From Pseudoalteromonas caenipelagi (GTDB lineage: Bacteria > Pseudomonadota > Gammaproteobacteria > Enterobacterales > Alteromonadaceae): a stretch of DNA of 64,000 nt. The notes under the pieces were generated by a model. The model was given only the letters and a program-made list of their open reading frames with translations. It was not told the DNA's origin and did not search any database. A program made the translations under genes and the position numbers. Positions 17,714-26,099 of this stretch are shown one piece after another. Within the stretch, counting starts at the first letter, position 1. Each line of letters opens with the position of its first letter. The stretch lies in assembly GCF_013140855.1 (NCBI RefSeq), contig NZ_JABBPG010000003.1, positions 434,001 through 498,000 of the forward strand, read 5' to 3'.

Positions 17714-19108
17714 ATGAAAAACAACACTAACATTCTATCTGTATCACTAGCAGCTTTGTTGCTTGCCAGCGCCAATAGCCATGCATGCTTAACCAATGAA
17801 ATTGAGTCGAATAATATTGAAGCCAATGCCAATACAGGCATTTGCAGTAATACCTTGGTCAGTGGAGAGCTGTCGCGCAATGACGTCGACTGGTTTAGCT
17901 TCGACATAACACAACCGGTTGCGATTGATATTTCTTTAGACCATAGCAGTGGTGACGACTTTGACTGGTTTTTGTATGAACAGACGGGCCCTGCGGTAGC
18001 CAGCAAAGAGACAAGTCAAACCCCAGAGGCTGGGAGCTATCAGGCAAGTGCAGCAGGCACTTATTTTATCAAGCTTACCCGTTACAGTGGTACTGGATGG
18101 TACGATTTAAATGTCAGTTTTGACCAAGATAGCGGTCCCACACCACCAACGGGAAGCTGTAATTATGGACCCAGACCTTCCAAGCCAGGCGCGCTAAAAG
18201 CGTATGTTGTGGGTAACAGTACCGACACGTGTAATACGCTAACATCTGGAGAAGGTGCTTCGCTGTTAATGGGAGGCGGTACTGATGTTGATAATGCGTT
18301 CAGTCAACGTGTCGTCACTCATGTTGGCACTGGTGCAGATGTGGTGGTGCTGCGCACATCGGGTACTGATGCATACAATGATTATTTATTGGCGTTAATG
18401 AATGCAGACTCTGTGGAAACATTAATTGTTGATTCGGTTAATAAAGCCAATGATCCCTATGTAGATTGGGCTATTCGCAGTGCTGAATTTGTGTGGTTTG
18501 CAGGTGGTGACCAATCAGATTACTTGAACCAATGGCAAGGAACACAGTTGCAGTCGGCCGTCCAACATGTTTTTGATAAAGGAGGTGTAGTAGGTGGCAC
18601 TTCTGCTGGTATGGCGTTAATGGCAAACAGTATTTACGATCCAGATGGAGTATCGGGTGCGGTTTCCAATGAGGTGGTTACGGATTTCTGTCATCAAACT
18701 TTAAATTTCAGTAGTCGTTTTATCTCAATTCCAATGCTAGATAACGCGTTGACTGATACACATTTCGCACAACGAGATAGAATGGGTCGCGCAGCAGTGT
18801 CTTTGGCCCACCATAGCAGCAACCACTTCAATATTGCAGCCAGTGAAGCGACTTCTATTTTTATCACTCATGATGGTCACTCCGTGGTGGATGGTAATGG
18901 TGAAGTCTATGTGTTGCGAGAGTCCGCACAAACTCAGCGCACAACATTGGCGTGCGGACAAGCGGTTCAATATCAAGATATATCGCGAGTGAAACTGCTG
19001 CCTGGTCAATATTATAATGTGTATAGCCATACACATTCAGGTAGTGAGTTAGCAATCTCTATAGATGGAACGCAAAGTAACTTTTACCTCCCTAACGACC
19101 CATATTAA
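17714..19108 (+). CDS. Secreted cyanophycinase-like serine peptidase (S51) with N-terminal PPC domain
   Basis: A 464-residue secreted protein. The signal peptide ends near residue 24 (SANSHA). Residues about 25-140 form a beta-sandwich resembling a pre-peptidase C-terminal (PPC) domain, with the familiar NDVDWFSFDI and GTYFIKLTRYSG patterns. The rest is a cyanophycinase-like S51 peptidase with the nucleophile Ser297 in GGTSAGMA, the FAGGDQSDYL segment and DTHFAQRDRMGR. Extracellular cyanophycinases of this kind degrade cyanophycin (multi-L-arginyl-poly-aspartate) to dipeptides, so it may let the cell use cyanobacterial storage polymer; other beta-aspartyl peptides are possible. PPC domains are usually C-terminal in secreted proteases, so the N-terminal placement is a little unusual. 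Expression may be controlled by the small ORF and stem just upstream. Confidence 0.85.
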   Translation: MKNNTNILSVSLAALLLASANSHACLTNEIESNNIEANANTGICSNTLVSGELSRNDVDWFSFDITQPVAIDISLDHSSGDDFDWFLYEQTGPAVASKETSQTPEAGSYQASAAGTYFIKLTRYSGTGWYDLNVSFDQDSGPTPPTGSCNYGPRPSKPGALKAYVVGNSTDTCNTLTSGEGASLLMGGGTDVDNAFSQRVVTHVGTGADVVVLRTSGTDAYNDYLLALMNADSVETLIVDSVNKANDPYVDWAIRSAEFVWFAGGDQSDYLNQWQGTQLQSAVQHVFDKGGVVGGTSAGMALMANSIYDPDGVSGAVSNEVVTDFCHQTLNFSSRFISIPMLDNALTDTHFAQRDRMGRAAVSLAHHSSNHFNIAASEATSIFITHDGHSVVDGNGEVYVLRESAQTQRTTLACGQAVQYQDISRVKLLPGQYYNVYSHTHSGSELAISIDGTQSNFYLPNDPY

Positions 19109-19146
19109 GGTACTGCTTGAATTGTCGTAACTATTAAATTGATAAA

Positions 19147-19182
19147 AGAAAAATCCGATATGAGTGAGTATTGGATTTTTCT
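19147..19182. terminator. Hairpin terminator between cyanophycinase and LacI genes
   Basis: A 14-bp stem (one G-U pair), outer arms AGAAAAATCC/GGATTTTTCT, has an 8-nt loop. It lies between convergent genes and has T-rich 3' arms on both strands, so it may work in both directions. Confidence 0.55.
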
Positions 19183-19228
19183 ATGTCAACAAACAGTATA
19201 GTTCGAGCTGGTTTGCTTGGCATTACTA

Positions 19229-20248
19229 TTAAGTGTTTCTGACAATTAAATTAGGGGGTAACAGGGTTGATTCAACTTTTTCTCCGCGTATTAAATTGAG
19301 CAGATTGCTGACCAGCATTTGGCCCGCCAAAGTGGTATTTTGCTGAATTGTTGTAAGCGCTGGAGAGACATAACTGGCCGCGGGTATGTTGTCAAAACCC
19401 ACCACTCGAACATCATTTGGTACTTTAATGTTTGCTTCTTGTAATGCGCGAATAGCGCCAATCGCAATTAAATCACTGGCTGCAAATAGGGCGTTAAATC
19501 TGATGTTGTTAGCAATTAATGATTTGGTTGCATGATAGCCGGAGTCTTCCGTTGATATCGCATTGGCCATTTTGCGCTCACTCAGGGTAATATTATGTTT
19601 TTCAAAAGTATCTTTGAAACCTTGGTAACGAGCAAAAAATTCAGGACAATGATGCGAAGCATCACCAATAAACGCGCAATCAGTTCGTTTGTGTTCAATT
19701 AAATGCGCAGCGGCAAGCTGGCCACCACCATAATTATCACAACTGACGGTTAAGTCTGGTCGGCCATCAACTTTGGCTCCCCAGCAGACAAACTTGGTAT
19801 CTTGCTCTAACAGCTTTTGCAGACGAGATTGGTAATCTAAGTAGTCACCATATCCAAGCAAAATGATACCATCTGCACGATGACTGTCTTCATAATCTGC
19901 GCGCCAATCTTGGCTACTTGATTGAAAGGAAACCAGTAAGTCATAACCCTCTTTGGCACATGCTCGCGTAATGCTACCCAGCATACTTAAGAAAAATGGG
20001 TTGATCTTTGATTCATCAGTTGTAGGGTCTTCAAATAGTAACAGTGCCAAAGTGCTGCTTTGTTGAGTGCGCAGGTTACTGGCATTTTTGTCTACTTTGT
20101 AATTTAGCTTTGCTGCCACTTCATGGACTTTGCGTCGAGTTTCTTCATTGACTAAAGGGCTGTTTCTTAAGGCTCGAGATACCGTTGACTGGGATACTCC
20201 AGCGTAGTGGGCAATATCAAAAGAGGTCGCTTTACCTTTGTGTTTCAT
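19229..20248 (-). CDS. LacI-family transcriptional regulator (first)
   Basis: A 339-residue LacI/GalR repressor. The N-terminal helix-turn-helix (about residues 8-28) reads TSFDIAHYAGVSQSTVSRAL, and the hinge helix follows near residue 55. The C-terminal periplasmic-binding-protein-like sugar domain includes DGIILLGYGDY, ALFAASDLIAIGAIRAL and VVGFDNIPAA. The ligand should be a sugar or sugar phosphate, probably glucose- or maltose-derived, from context. It is divergent from glk, and the 298-bp gap holds a perfect TGACACCGGTGTCA palindrome inside a strong rightward promoter. It is a candidate for binding that site or the TGCATACGTATGCA sites upstream. The ribosome site before the ATG is weak. 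Confidence 0.92.
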   Translation of the reverse strand: MKHKGKATSFDIAHYAGVSQSTVSRALRNSPLVNEETRRKVHEVAAKLNYKVDKNASNLRTQQSSTLALLLFEDPTTDESKINPFFLSMLGSITRACAKEGYDLLVSFQSSSQDWRADYEDSHRADGIILLGYGDYLDYQSRLQKLLEQDTKFVCWGAKVDGRPDLTVSCDNYGGGQLAAAHLIEHKRTDCAFIGDASHHCPEFFARYQGFKDTFEKHNITLSERKMANAISTEDSGYHATKSLIANNIRFNALFAASDLIAIGAIRALQEANIKVPNDVRVVGFDNIPAASYVSPALTTIQQNTTLAGQMLVSNLLNLIRGEKVESTLLPPNLIVRNT

Positions 20249-20334
20249 TTTTTTGCTCGTATGAAGTTGACTCCGTCATTGTCATGGTTTGAATAATTTT
20301 TTCAACCAATTTCGCCATAATCATTAATTTTTTA

Positions 20335-20363
20335 TTGCCACACTCTGACACCGGTGTCATAAT
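20335..20363 (+). promoter_or_regulatory. Rightward promoter with operator in its spacer (glk)
   Basis: TTGCCA (20335-20340), a 17-bp spacer and CATAAT (20358-20363) make a good sigma-70 promoter. The perfect palindrome TGACACCGGTGTCA (20346-20359) fills the spacer, the classical position for steric repression by a LacI-type protein. Transcription would start near 20370 and reach an intrinsic terminator 30 nt later, before glk. Confidence 0.6.
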
Positions 20364-20399
20364 GTGGCTGTTTTATCATTTTGTTGTCAAAACGTATTG

Positions 20400-20430
20400 G
20401 CTGCCCAACTTTTGTGGGCAGCATTTTTTT
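20400..20430 (+). terminator. Intrinsic terminator inside the glk leader
   Basis: An 8-bp stem GCTGCCCA/TGGGCAGC with a 7-nt loop is followed by AT7. No gene lies upstream on this strand, so the only visible transcript it can end is the one starting near 20370. This implies attenuation of glk or a roughly 60-nt RNA product. Confidence 0.7.
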
Positions 20431-20546
20431 ACGTCAGTTAGCGTGCAAAATTAACTGAGTGACCAATAGAAATAATTGCATGGGCAAATTGAGCTTAGCG
20501 CAAAAAAATAGGTGCAAAATAGCGCCATGACAAAAGAGAAAACAAC

Positions 20547-21545
20547 ATGACCCAGACAACAAGTTACCAACATCAAGATTTTGACCCGATTGTCGTTGCA
20601 GATATCGGTGGAACGAACGCACGGTTTGCGGTCGTGACCAATTATTGTCAGCAAACTCGCCAATTTGAAATACAACACCAAATGACTTACCCAAGTGCTG
20701 AGTTTCAATCCTTTGAAAGTGCATTAAGTCGTTATATCGAGCAGTTACCTATTGCTAAACCATCAAGAGCAAGCCTCGCCGTTGCGGGCCCGATTAAGTC
20801 TCAGCAAGTTTACTTAACTAACTTAGGATGGCACTTTAGTATTCCCGAGTTAAAAGCACATATGGGCTTTGATGACCTTGCCGTGATCAATGATTTTGCC
20901 GCGTTTGCTTACGCGGCTCCATATTTAGACTCTGAACAGAATATACTTATTAAATCAGGACAGCCGGAGCCCGATGCTAATATTGCTGTAATGGGCCCTG
21001 GAACCGGCTTTGGTGCAGCATGCTTGGCACGAGATATCAACGGTAGTGCAGTGATGAGCTGCGAAGCTGGGCACATTAATCTTGCCCCAGTGACTGCTCT
21101 TGATAGGCAGTTGCTGCATGCTTTGCGGGCAAATTTACAACATGTTTCAATCGAAAGCGTGTTTTCAGGCCCTGGTATCGCACGATTATATCGAGCGATG
21201 GCTGAGGTAAAAGGCCATACCGCGATGGACTTAAACGCTTCACAAATAAGCCAACTTGCCGCAGAGTGTGAAATATGTGATGCAACCTTAACGCACTTTT
21301 GCGATTGGATGGGGAGTGTTGCTGGCGACTTAGCGCTAACGTTTGGTGCTTTAGGTGGCGTTAACATTGGCGGTGGTATTTTGCCAAGAATGACAGAGCG
21401 TTTGTTATCGAGTCGTTTTATTGAAAGATTTACTGAAAAAGGGTTAATGTCACAGTATGTAGGGCAAATTCCTGTGACTTTAGTAGTACAAGACAATATT
21501 CCTTTGATTGGTGCCGCGGCATGTTTGCATGAGCGACGTAACTAA
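20547..21545 (+). CDS. glk: Glucokinase
   Basis: A 332-residue ATP-dependent glucokinase of the E. coli Glk type (Pfam Glucokinase), of normal length. The phosphate-binding ADIGGTNARFAVV (residues 18-30), the catalytic Asp116 in VINDFAAFAYA, GPGTGFGAA and EAGHINLAP are all present. It phosphorylates glucose released by the alpha-glucosidase, feeding glycolysis. The ATG at 20547 overlaps the stop of a seven-codon mini-ORF (20527-20550) as ATGA, so translation could be coupled; a weak AGAG lies 10 nt upstream. The LacI gene follows 22 bp after the stop and is probably co-transcribed. The leader carries a LacI-type operator and an intrinsic terminator. Confidence 0.94.
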   Translation: MTQTTSYQHQDFDPIVVADIGGTNARFAVVTNYCQQTRQFEIQHQMTYPSAEFQSFESALSRYIEQLPIAKPSRASLAVAGPIKSQQVYLTNLGWHFSIPELKAHMGFDDLAVINDFAAFAYAAPYLDSEQNILIKSGQPEPDANIAVMGPGTGFGAACLARDINGSAVMSCEAGHINLAPVTALDRQLLHALRANLQHVSIESVFSGPGIARLYRAMAEVKGHTAMDLNASQISQLAAECEICDATLTHFCDWMGSVAGDLALTFGALGGVNIGGGILPRMTERLLSSRFIERFTEKGLMSQYVGQIPVTLVVQDNIPLIGAAACLHERRN

Positions 21546-21567
21546 TTAAGAGGCTTGGAATAATTGC

Positions 21568-22584
21568 ATGAAAAAAGTAACCATTAATAGTGTTGCAACT
21601 TACGCTGGGGTATCTAAAAAAACGGTATCTCGGGTGCTTAACAACGAGCCAAATGTGAGTCCTGCGACACGCGAGAAAGTACTTAAAGTATTCAAAGAGC
21701 TAGATTATACGCCTAACCCAATCGCGCGAGGCTTAGCCAGAAATAGAAGCTTTATTATTGGTTGCTTGTACGATAACCCCAGTAAAAGCTATATAACGCG
21801 TGTTCAGAGCGGTGCGCTTGAGGCATGCCACAAGCATAACTATAATTTGCTTATTCACCCGTGTGAGCTTAGAGGCGAAGCCTTAATAGAAAATATTGAG
21901 CACCTACTAACCACCTCACGTTTAGATGGGATGGTATTAACCCCCCCGTTTTCAGACTCTGAAGAGCTGATCGCATTTTTAAAGAAAAAGAATATTCATT
22001 TTGCCCGTGTCGCGTCAGCGATCGACGATGCTGAGTCAATCTCGGTGCGTAGTAATGACGAACAAGGTGCCTATGAGATCACAGAGCACCTGATTAACTT
22101 GGGCCACACCAGCATTGCATTCATTAAAGGTCACCCTGATCATAGTGCAACAGAACAACGTTTTACTGGTTATCAACGGGCGTTGGCGGAGCATAATATT
22201 GCTTTTAAGTCGCACTTGGTTGCTGAAGGTAACTTTAGCTATCACTCGGGAGCCGATAGCGCAAAAGCAATTTTGGATTTGAATCCAAGACCGAGCGCGG
22301 TGTTTGCATCAAACGATTACATGGCTGCGGCCGTGCTTAAGTTGGCTACACAAAGGCAATTAAAAGTGCCCGAAGATATTTCGATTGCTGGATTCGATAA
22401 CGCACCAATTGCACGTCATATCTGGCCAGGGTTAACAACCATCGCACAGCCTGTTGAAGAGATGACTCGCCAAGCTGTAGAGCAATTAATTTTGCAGATA
22501 AGTGATGAACAAACACCTGTTTATCAAGCAACTTTGGAAGCCAAACTGATCACACGCGAGTCGACTGCTAAACCGAGTTGTTAA
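21568..22584 (+). CDS. LacI-family transcriptional regulator (second), glk-linked
   Basis: A 338-residue LacI/GalR repressor. The helix-turn-helix is near residues 5-24 (INSVATYAGVSKKTVSRVLN), followed by the hinge NPIARGLARN and the sugar-binding domain with DGMVLTPPF, VFASNDYMAAAVLKLA and SIAGFDNAPIARHIWPGLTT. It resembles MalR/SalR/CelR-like regulators of oligosaccharide use. Being co-transcribed with glk in the maltodextrin region, it is a strong candidate for the maltodextrin repressor acting on the TGCATACGTATGCA sites, with maltose or glucose as inducer; this is inference. It is followed by a strong terminator. Confidence 0.92.
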   Translation: MKKVTINSVATYAGVSKKTVSRVLNNEPNVSPATREKVLKVFKELDYTPNPIARGLARNRSFIIGCLYDNPSKSYITRVQSGALEACHKHNYNLLIHPCELRGEALIENIEHLLTTSRLDGMVLTPPFSDSEELIAFLKKKNIHFARVASAIDDAESISVRSNDEQGAYEITEHLINLGHTSIAFIKGHPDHSATEQRFTGYQRALAEHNIAFKSHLVAEGNFSYHSGADSAKAILDLNPRPSAVFASNDYMAAAVLKLATQRQLKVPEDISIAGFDNAPIARHIWPGLTTIAQPVEEMTRQAVEQLILQISDEQTPVYQATLEAKLITRESTAKPSC

Positions 22585-22615
22585 AAAGTCCAATTTCAAT
22601 TTTTATACTTGCCCA

Positions 22616-22644
22616 AAAGCCTCACTTTTAGTGAGGCTTTTTTT
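22616..22644 (+). terminator. Intrinsic terminator of the glk-lacI operon
   Basis: An 11-bp stem AAAGCCTCACT/AGTGAGGCTTT with a TTT loop is followed by a T run, 32 bp after the LacI stop. Confidence 0.9.
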
Positions 22645-22755
22645 ATGCTCTTTAGGTCGCGCTATTGTGCTAGATCAAGATTTAAAAAGCAGATCAAGCG
22701 TACTGTAACCACATCGGAAATAAATTTGTAGACAACCAACAACAGGAATAAAACG

Positions 22756-22995
22756 ATGACTATTGAACGCCATAGCCTTGCAAAAGAACTACCTGAATTT
22801 AAAGATAAGATCCATGAATTGAAAATGAAAGACCGCCATTTTGCGCGATTATTTGACGATTATCATAATTTAGATCATGAAGTTATCCGTATTGAAGAAG
22901 GGGTAGAAAATACCTCCGACGAGTATTTGGAATCACTCAAAAAACAACGCTTACACTTAAAAGATCAGCTGTATGCAATTTTGAAATGCGCTTAG
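22756..22995 (+). CDS. DUF465 (YdcH-like) small protein
   Basis: A 79-residue, highly charged, helical protein matching the DUF465/YdcH family in length and in patterns such as HSLAKELPEFKDKIHEL, FARLFDDYHNLDHEV and LKKQRLHLKDQLYAIL. No molecular function is established for the family; an antiparallel helical hairpin or coiled coil is expected in the cytoplasm. The start has a good ribosome site (AGGA, about 22745). It stands alone, followed by a 61-nt palindromic element. Confidence 0.85.
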   Translation: MTIERHSLAKELPEFKDKIHELKMKDRHFARLFDDYHNLDHEVIRIEEGVENTSDEYLESLKKQRLHLKDQLYAILKCA

Positions 22996-23022
22996 CATTT
23001 TGCTAATAAGGCACACTACCCA

Positions 23023-23083
23023 TTTCAGCGTACTCTCATCACTGTCTATTTTATCAAGACAAATATGAGAGTACCTTCTGAAA
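23023..23083. repeat. 61-nt long-hairpin palindromic element
   Basis: Three nested complementary blocks form one long interrupted hairpin: TTTCAG (23023-23028) with CTGAAA (23078-23083), GTACTCTCAT (23030-23039) with ATGAGAGTAC (23065-23074), and TGTCT (23043-23047) with AGACA (23057-23061). No T run follows, so it is not an ordinary terminator. It could be a REP-like intergenic repeat or a structured 3' end of the DUF465 transcript. Confidence 0.6.
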
Positions 23084-23256
23084 CGCCGTTTTAGAGTCCT
23101 ACTAACGCATTCATAAATGTGTATATAACACGTCTGGCTTTAGACTTTTAAAGCCTCTTATACATCGATATTAGCGCCACTGGCTGGGGTTTTAATTTAT
23201 TAGTACCCGTTAGCGCTTTGCATAAGCCAATGCTTGTATCATCATAGGGCAGGAGT

Positions 23257-24314
23257 GTGAGAGTTGTACTCAAACTAGGCAAAGCTCAAGGAATGACGTG
23301 TATCATGAAGCATCTTGTTGAACAAAAAGTCGAAGCATTTATAAAGAAAACTAAGCGACCTCAAGTAAACATCGCTGTTTGGCGGGATGGGGAGTTATAT
23401 CAGTCTAACTTTGGCATTGCAAAGCAGCAAACTGTAGGTGTATTTGAAGTTGGTTCTATCGGTAAAACTTTTACCGCCACGCTACTGGCAATACTCATTG
23501 AAAAAGGCGTTGTGGGTATTGAAGATAAAATCGGCAAATACTATCCGCAACTGCCAATTTTAAAAGACGTTACTTTTAAGCAGCTTATTACACACTCTTC
23601 GGGCTTACCTGCGGACCCGATTAAAACTATCTGTTTTACTCACGCATCACTTATTTCCAATTTACAGAAGTTAAAAAAGAAGATATTGCCAATTATCTAG
23701 GCGACATTAAGGCTCCTTTAAAATCAGGCAAATTTAGGTACTCTAACTTGGCAATGGCGCTACTGGGAAATACCTTGGCTGAGTGTCTACAAATGACATA
23801 CGAAAGTGCCATTCAATCATATGTGCTTGAACCACTGGGTATGGCACAAACTCATATTAGTGAAACTGAATATGAGCCTGAACGCGTTGCGTTAGGTCAC
23901 AGCGCCAGTGGTCAGGTTGTCCCCTATTTCAAGTGGCAGGGGATGGAGCCGGCGGGAGTGCGGCGTTCAACCACTAACGATATGATTCAGTTCTTAAAAG
24001 CGCACCTTGGCTACTTAGATGCACAATGGCAAACGTTATTAAAAACAACAACATCTCCAGTGTTTGATACACCTAAGCTCAGTCACATGGGATTTGCTTG
24101 GGTTTTAGAGCTGCGAGATGGTTTAGGCGATATTGCATGGCACAACGGCGGAACTTTTGGCCAACACTCGGTAGTGATGCTGTGTAAAGAGAGAAATATG
24201 GGAATTGTTATCCTCAGCAATCAATCTCCACGCTTTTGGCATGGTTTGGTTTCTTCTTATAGTCTTGAATATTTGGCTGTGAGTATCTTGAAGTCACTCG
24301 CAGTTGAACGCTAG
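23257..24314 (+). pseudogene. Beta-lactamase-fold serine hydrolase (S12-like), frameshifted
   Basis: Two ORFs in different frames make one protein of about 350 residues. The first part (to 23700) has the nucleophile motif S-I-G-K in EVGSIGKTFTATLL and QLITHSSGLP. The second, continuous in the other frame well before 23748, has the Y-S-N motif in FRYSNLAMALLG and the H-N-G motif in AWHNGGTFG. These three are the catalytic motifs of the class C beta-lactamase/esterase group. Frame continuity is restored by one extra A in the AAAA run at 23623-23626, after which the reading becomes NYLFYSRITYFQFTEV. The gene is therefore either recently broken or carries a homopolymer sequencing error. The start is uncertain (GTG 23257, ATG 23293 or ATG 23305). 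The substrate is unknown, and there is no clear signal peptide. Confidence 0.8.
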
Positions 24315-24427
24315 GGGCATCTATCAACAACGATGCGTGTAAAGGCAGGCGCTGTTGTGGGTAATAAATTCGTTTACAGGATTTTCCACTATACTTTTAA
24401 TCACTTTATTTTTATTGGTGAAGCCAT

Positions 24428-26035
24428 GTGGGTTCGTTAGCATTTGTTCTTGTATGTATAGGTATTGTAGGACTGTGTCTATCACTTTTCTCTGCTTATG
24501 AGACTTGTAAAATATCCCCTCACGTTGGCTGGCGTGTATTATTAGGTTTAGTCATTTTCTTTGTTTTAGGTTATGGCGCGTTTGCTGCCTATTTGTTTGA
24601 GCAAGAACACACTGATTTATTAAACATTGGATTAGCGAGTATTTTATTCTTAGGGTCTATTTTTGTGTTGCTCGTCAATTATCTTGCTAGACAAAGTTTG
24701 CAATCACTTGCAAAGCTGGTTGAATATGAGCGCTTTCATGCACAAACCGACTTTCTCACTAAACTCAATAACCGAGAGCATTGTATTAACACCATAGATG
24801 CAAAAATTGCACTGCAAAAGCCATTTTCAGTAATGTTAATTGATCTAAATAACTTTAAACAAATCAACGACTCTGTAGGACATTTGTTTGGTGATAAGGT
24901 ACTTATCGCACTATCTGAGCGCCTGTTAAGTTCGTTATTAAGCGGTAGCGAGTTGTTTCGTATCGGTGGTGATGAGTTTGTTTTGGTTATAGATAGTGCA
25001 ACAGAACCCCAAATATATGAGCAAAATAATGCGCTGCTAAAAGCACTAGAGCAACCTTTGCAAGTTGAAGGGGTAGCTGTTGATGTTCAATATAGTGCTG
25101 GTGCAAGTATTTATAGCACGCAACAACTCAGTGATAGCGTAGAGTTACTAAAAGCTGCAGACATTGCTATGTACAAGGCAAAAAATTCAAAACAGTCTTT
25201 AGTCATCTTTGATGACTCTTTACACCTAGAGAATGAGCAAGACTTTCATATATCTGTAGGTTTAAAAGAAGCATTTATGCAACAAGCGCTAAAAGTGTAT
25301 TACCAGCCAATTGTTAAGGCAAAAACGGGTACAGTGCATGGCGTTGAGGCACTGTGTCGTTGGCCACAATCAAATGGAAATATGATGCTGCCAGAGCGGT
25401 TTGTGAATGTAGCAGAAAGCAGTAACTTAATCAGACAGCTCAGCTTATTTGTTATTAAGCAGGTATTTACTGACCTTCCTAAGCTTCTACAATGTGATAA
25501 CGACTTGGTTGTGCATATTAACCTGTCTAGTCACGATGTGTTAAACAAGGAGTTAGTTAGCTTACTCGCCAGCTTACTCAATGAAAGCAACGTAGATGCT
25601 AAGCATGTTATGTTTGAGTTAACAGAAACAATGATGTTTAGTGACTTGCAGCAAGCTCAAGCGTTAATAGAAGTGCTTATTGACATGGGTTTTGCAGTGA
25701 GCATTGATGATTTTGGTAGTGGTTTTTCATCTTTCAAAGTTTTAAAGAATTTACCGGTTTCACAAATTAAAGTAGAGCCCTCGTTTATCGAATCGTGCTT
25801 GAAGGATGAAAAAGCGCAGATCATTGTAGAAACCACTATTTTTATGGCGCAACGTTTGAAGTGTAGTATTACCGCTGTCGGTGTAAATGATGACCGTGTA
25901 GCGCAATTCTTGTGCGACCTAAAGTGTGATTATCTTCAAGGTTTTAATATCAGTGAAGCCCTACCTTTAGATGACTGTGTTAAGTGGATAAAGTCCAATG
26001 GATTGGTGAAAAAGGCACTGCGGAAATATGAGTAA
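24428..26035 (+). CDS. Membrane GGDEF-EAL protein with degenerate EAL domain
   Basis: A 535-residue protein: two to three N-terminal membrane helices (residues 2-85), a GGDEF domain (about 105-260) with intact GGDEF at 180-184 and the metal-site LIDLNNFK, then an EAL domain (about 280-525). EAL is present at 307-309 and IDDFGSGFS at 426-434. However, the canonical KID-x-x-F is KVEPSF (Asp to Glu at 450) and AEGVE is AVGVN (catalytic Glu to Val at 484). Diguanylate cyclase activity is likely, while phosphodiesterase activity looks impaired, so the EAL part may be a c-di-GMP sensor. The start is GTG at 24428; an overlapping ATG at 24425 is out of frame and stops at once. It stands alone, without a clear operon. 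Confidence 0.88.
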   Translation: MGSLAFVLVCIGIVGLCLSLFSAYETCKISPHVGWRVLLGLVIFFVLGYGAFAAYLFEQEHTDLLNIGLASILFLGSIFVLLVNYLARQSLQSLAKLVEYERFHAQTDFLTKLNNREHCINTIDAKIALQKPFSVMLIDLNNFKQINDSVGHLFGDKVLIALSERLLSSLLSGSELFRIGGDEFVLVIDSATEPQIYEQNNALLKALEQPLQVEGVAVDVQYSAGASIYSTQQLSDSVELLKAADIAMYKAKNSKQSLVIFDDSLHLENEQDFHISVGLKEAFMQQALKVYYQPIVKAKTGTVHGVEALCRWPQSNGNMMLPERFVNVAESSNLIRQLSLFVIKQVFTDLPKLLQCDNDLVVHINLSSHDVLNKELVSLLASLLNESNVDAKHVMFELTETMMFSDLQQAQALIEVLIDMGFAVSIDDFGSGFSSFKVLKNLPVSQIKVEPSFIESCLKDEKAQIIVETTIFMAQRLKCSITAVGVNDDRVAQFLCDLKCDYLQGFNISEALPLDDCVKWIKSNGLVKKALRKYE

Positions 26036-26099
26036 CAATCCTTGTCGCTAATATATTCAGCTTCTATAAACTAACTCATCGCCGTATCTATAGGTTTTA

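Noticed and set aside
20909..21496. 195-codon leftward ORF opposite glk
   Set aside because: It lies wholly antisense to a well-supported glucokinase, and its composition looks like a codon shadow with no domain seen.
23023..23083. Palindrome considered as an integron attC site
   Set aside because: The RYYYAAC/GTTRRRY core sites are missing, and there is no cassette array or integrase.
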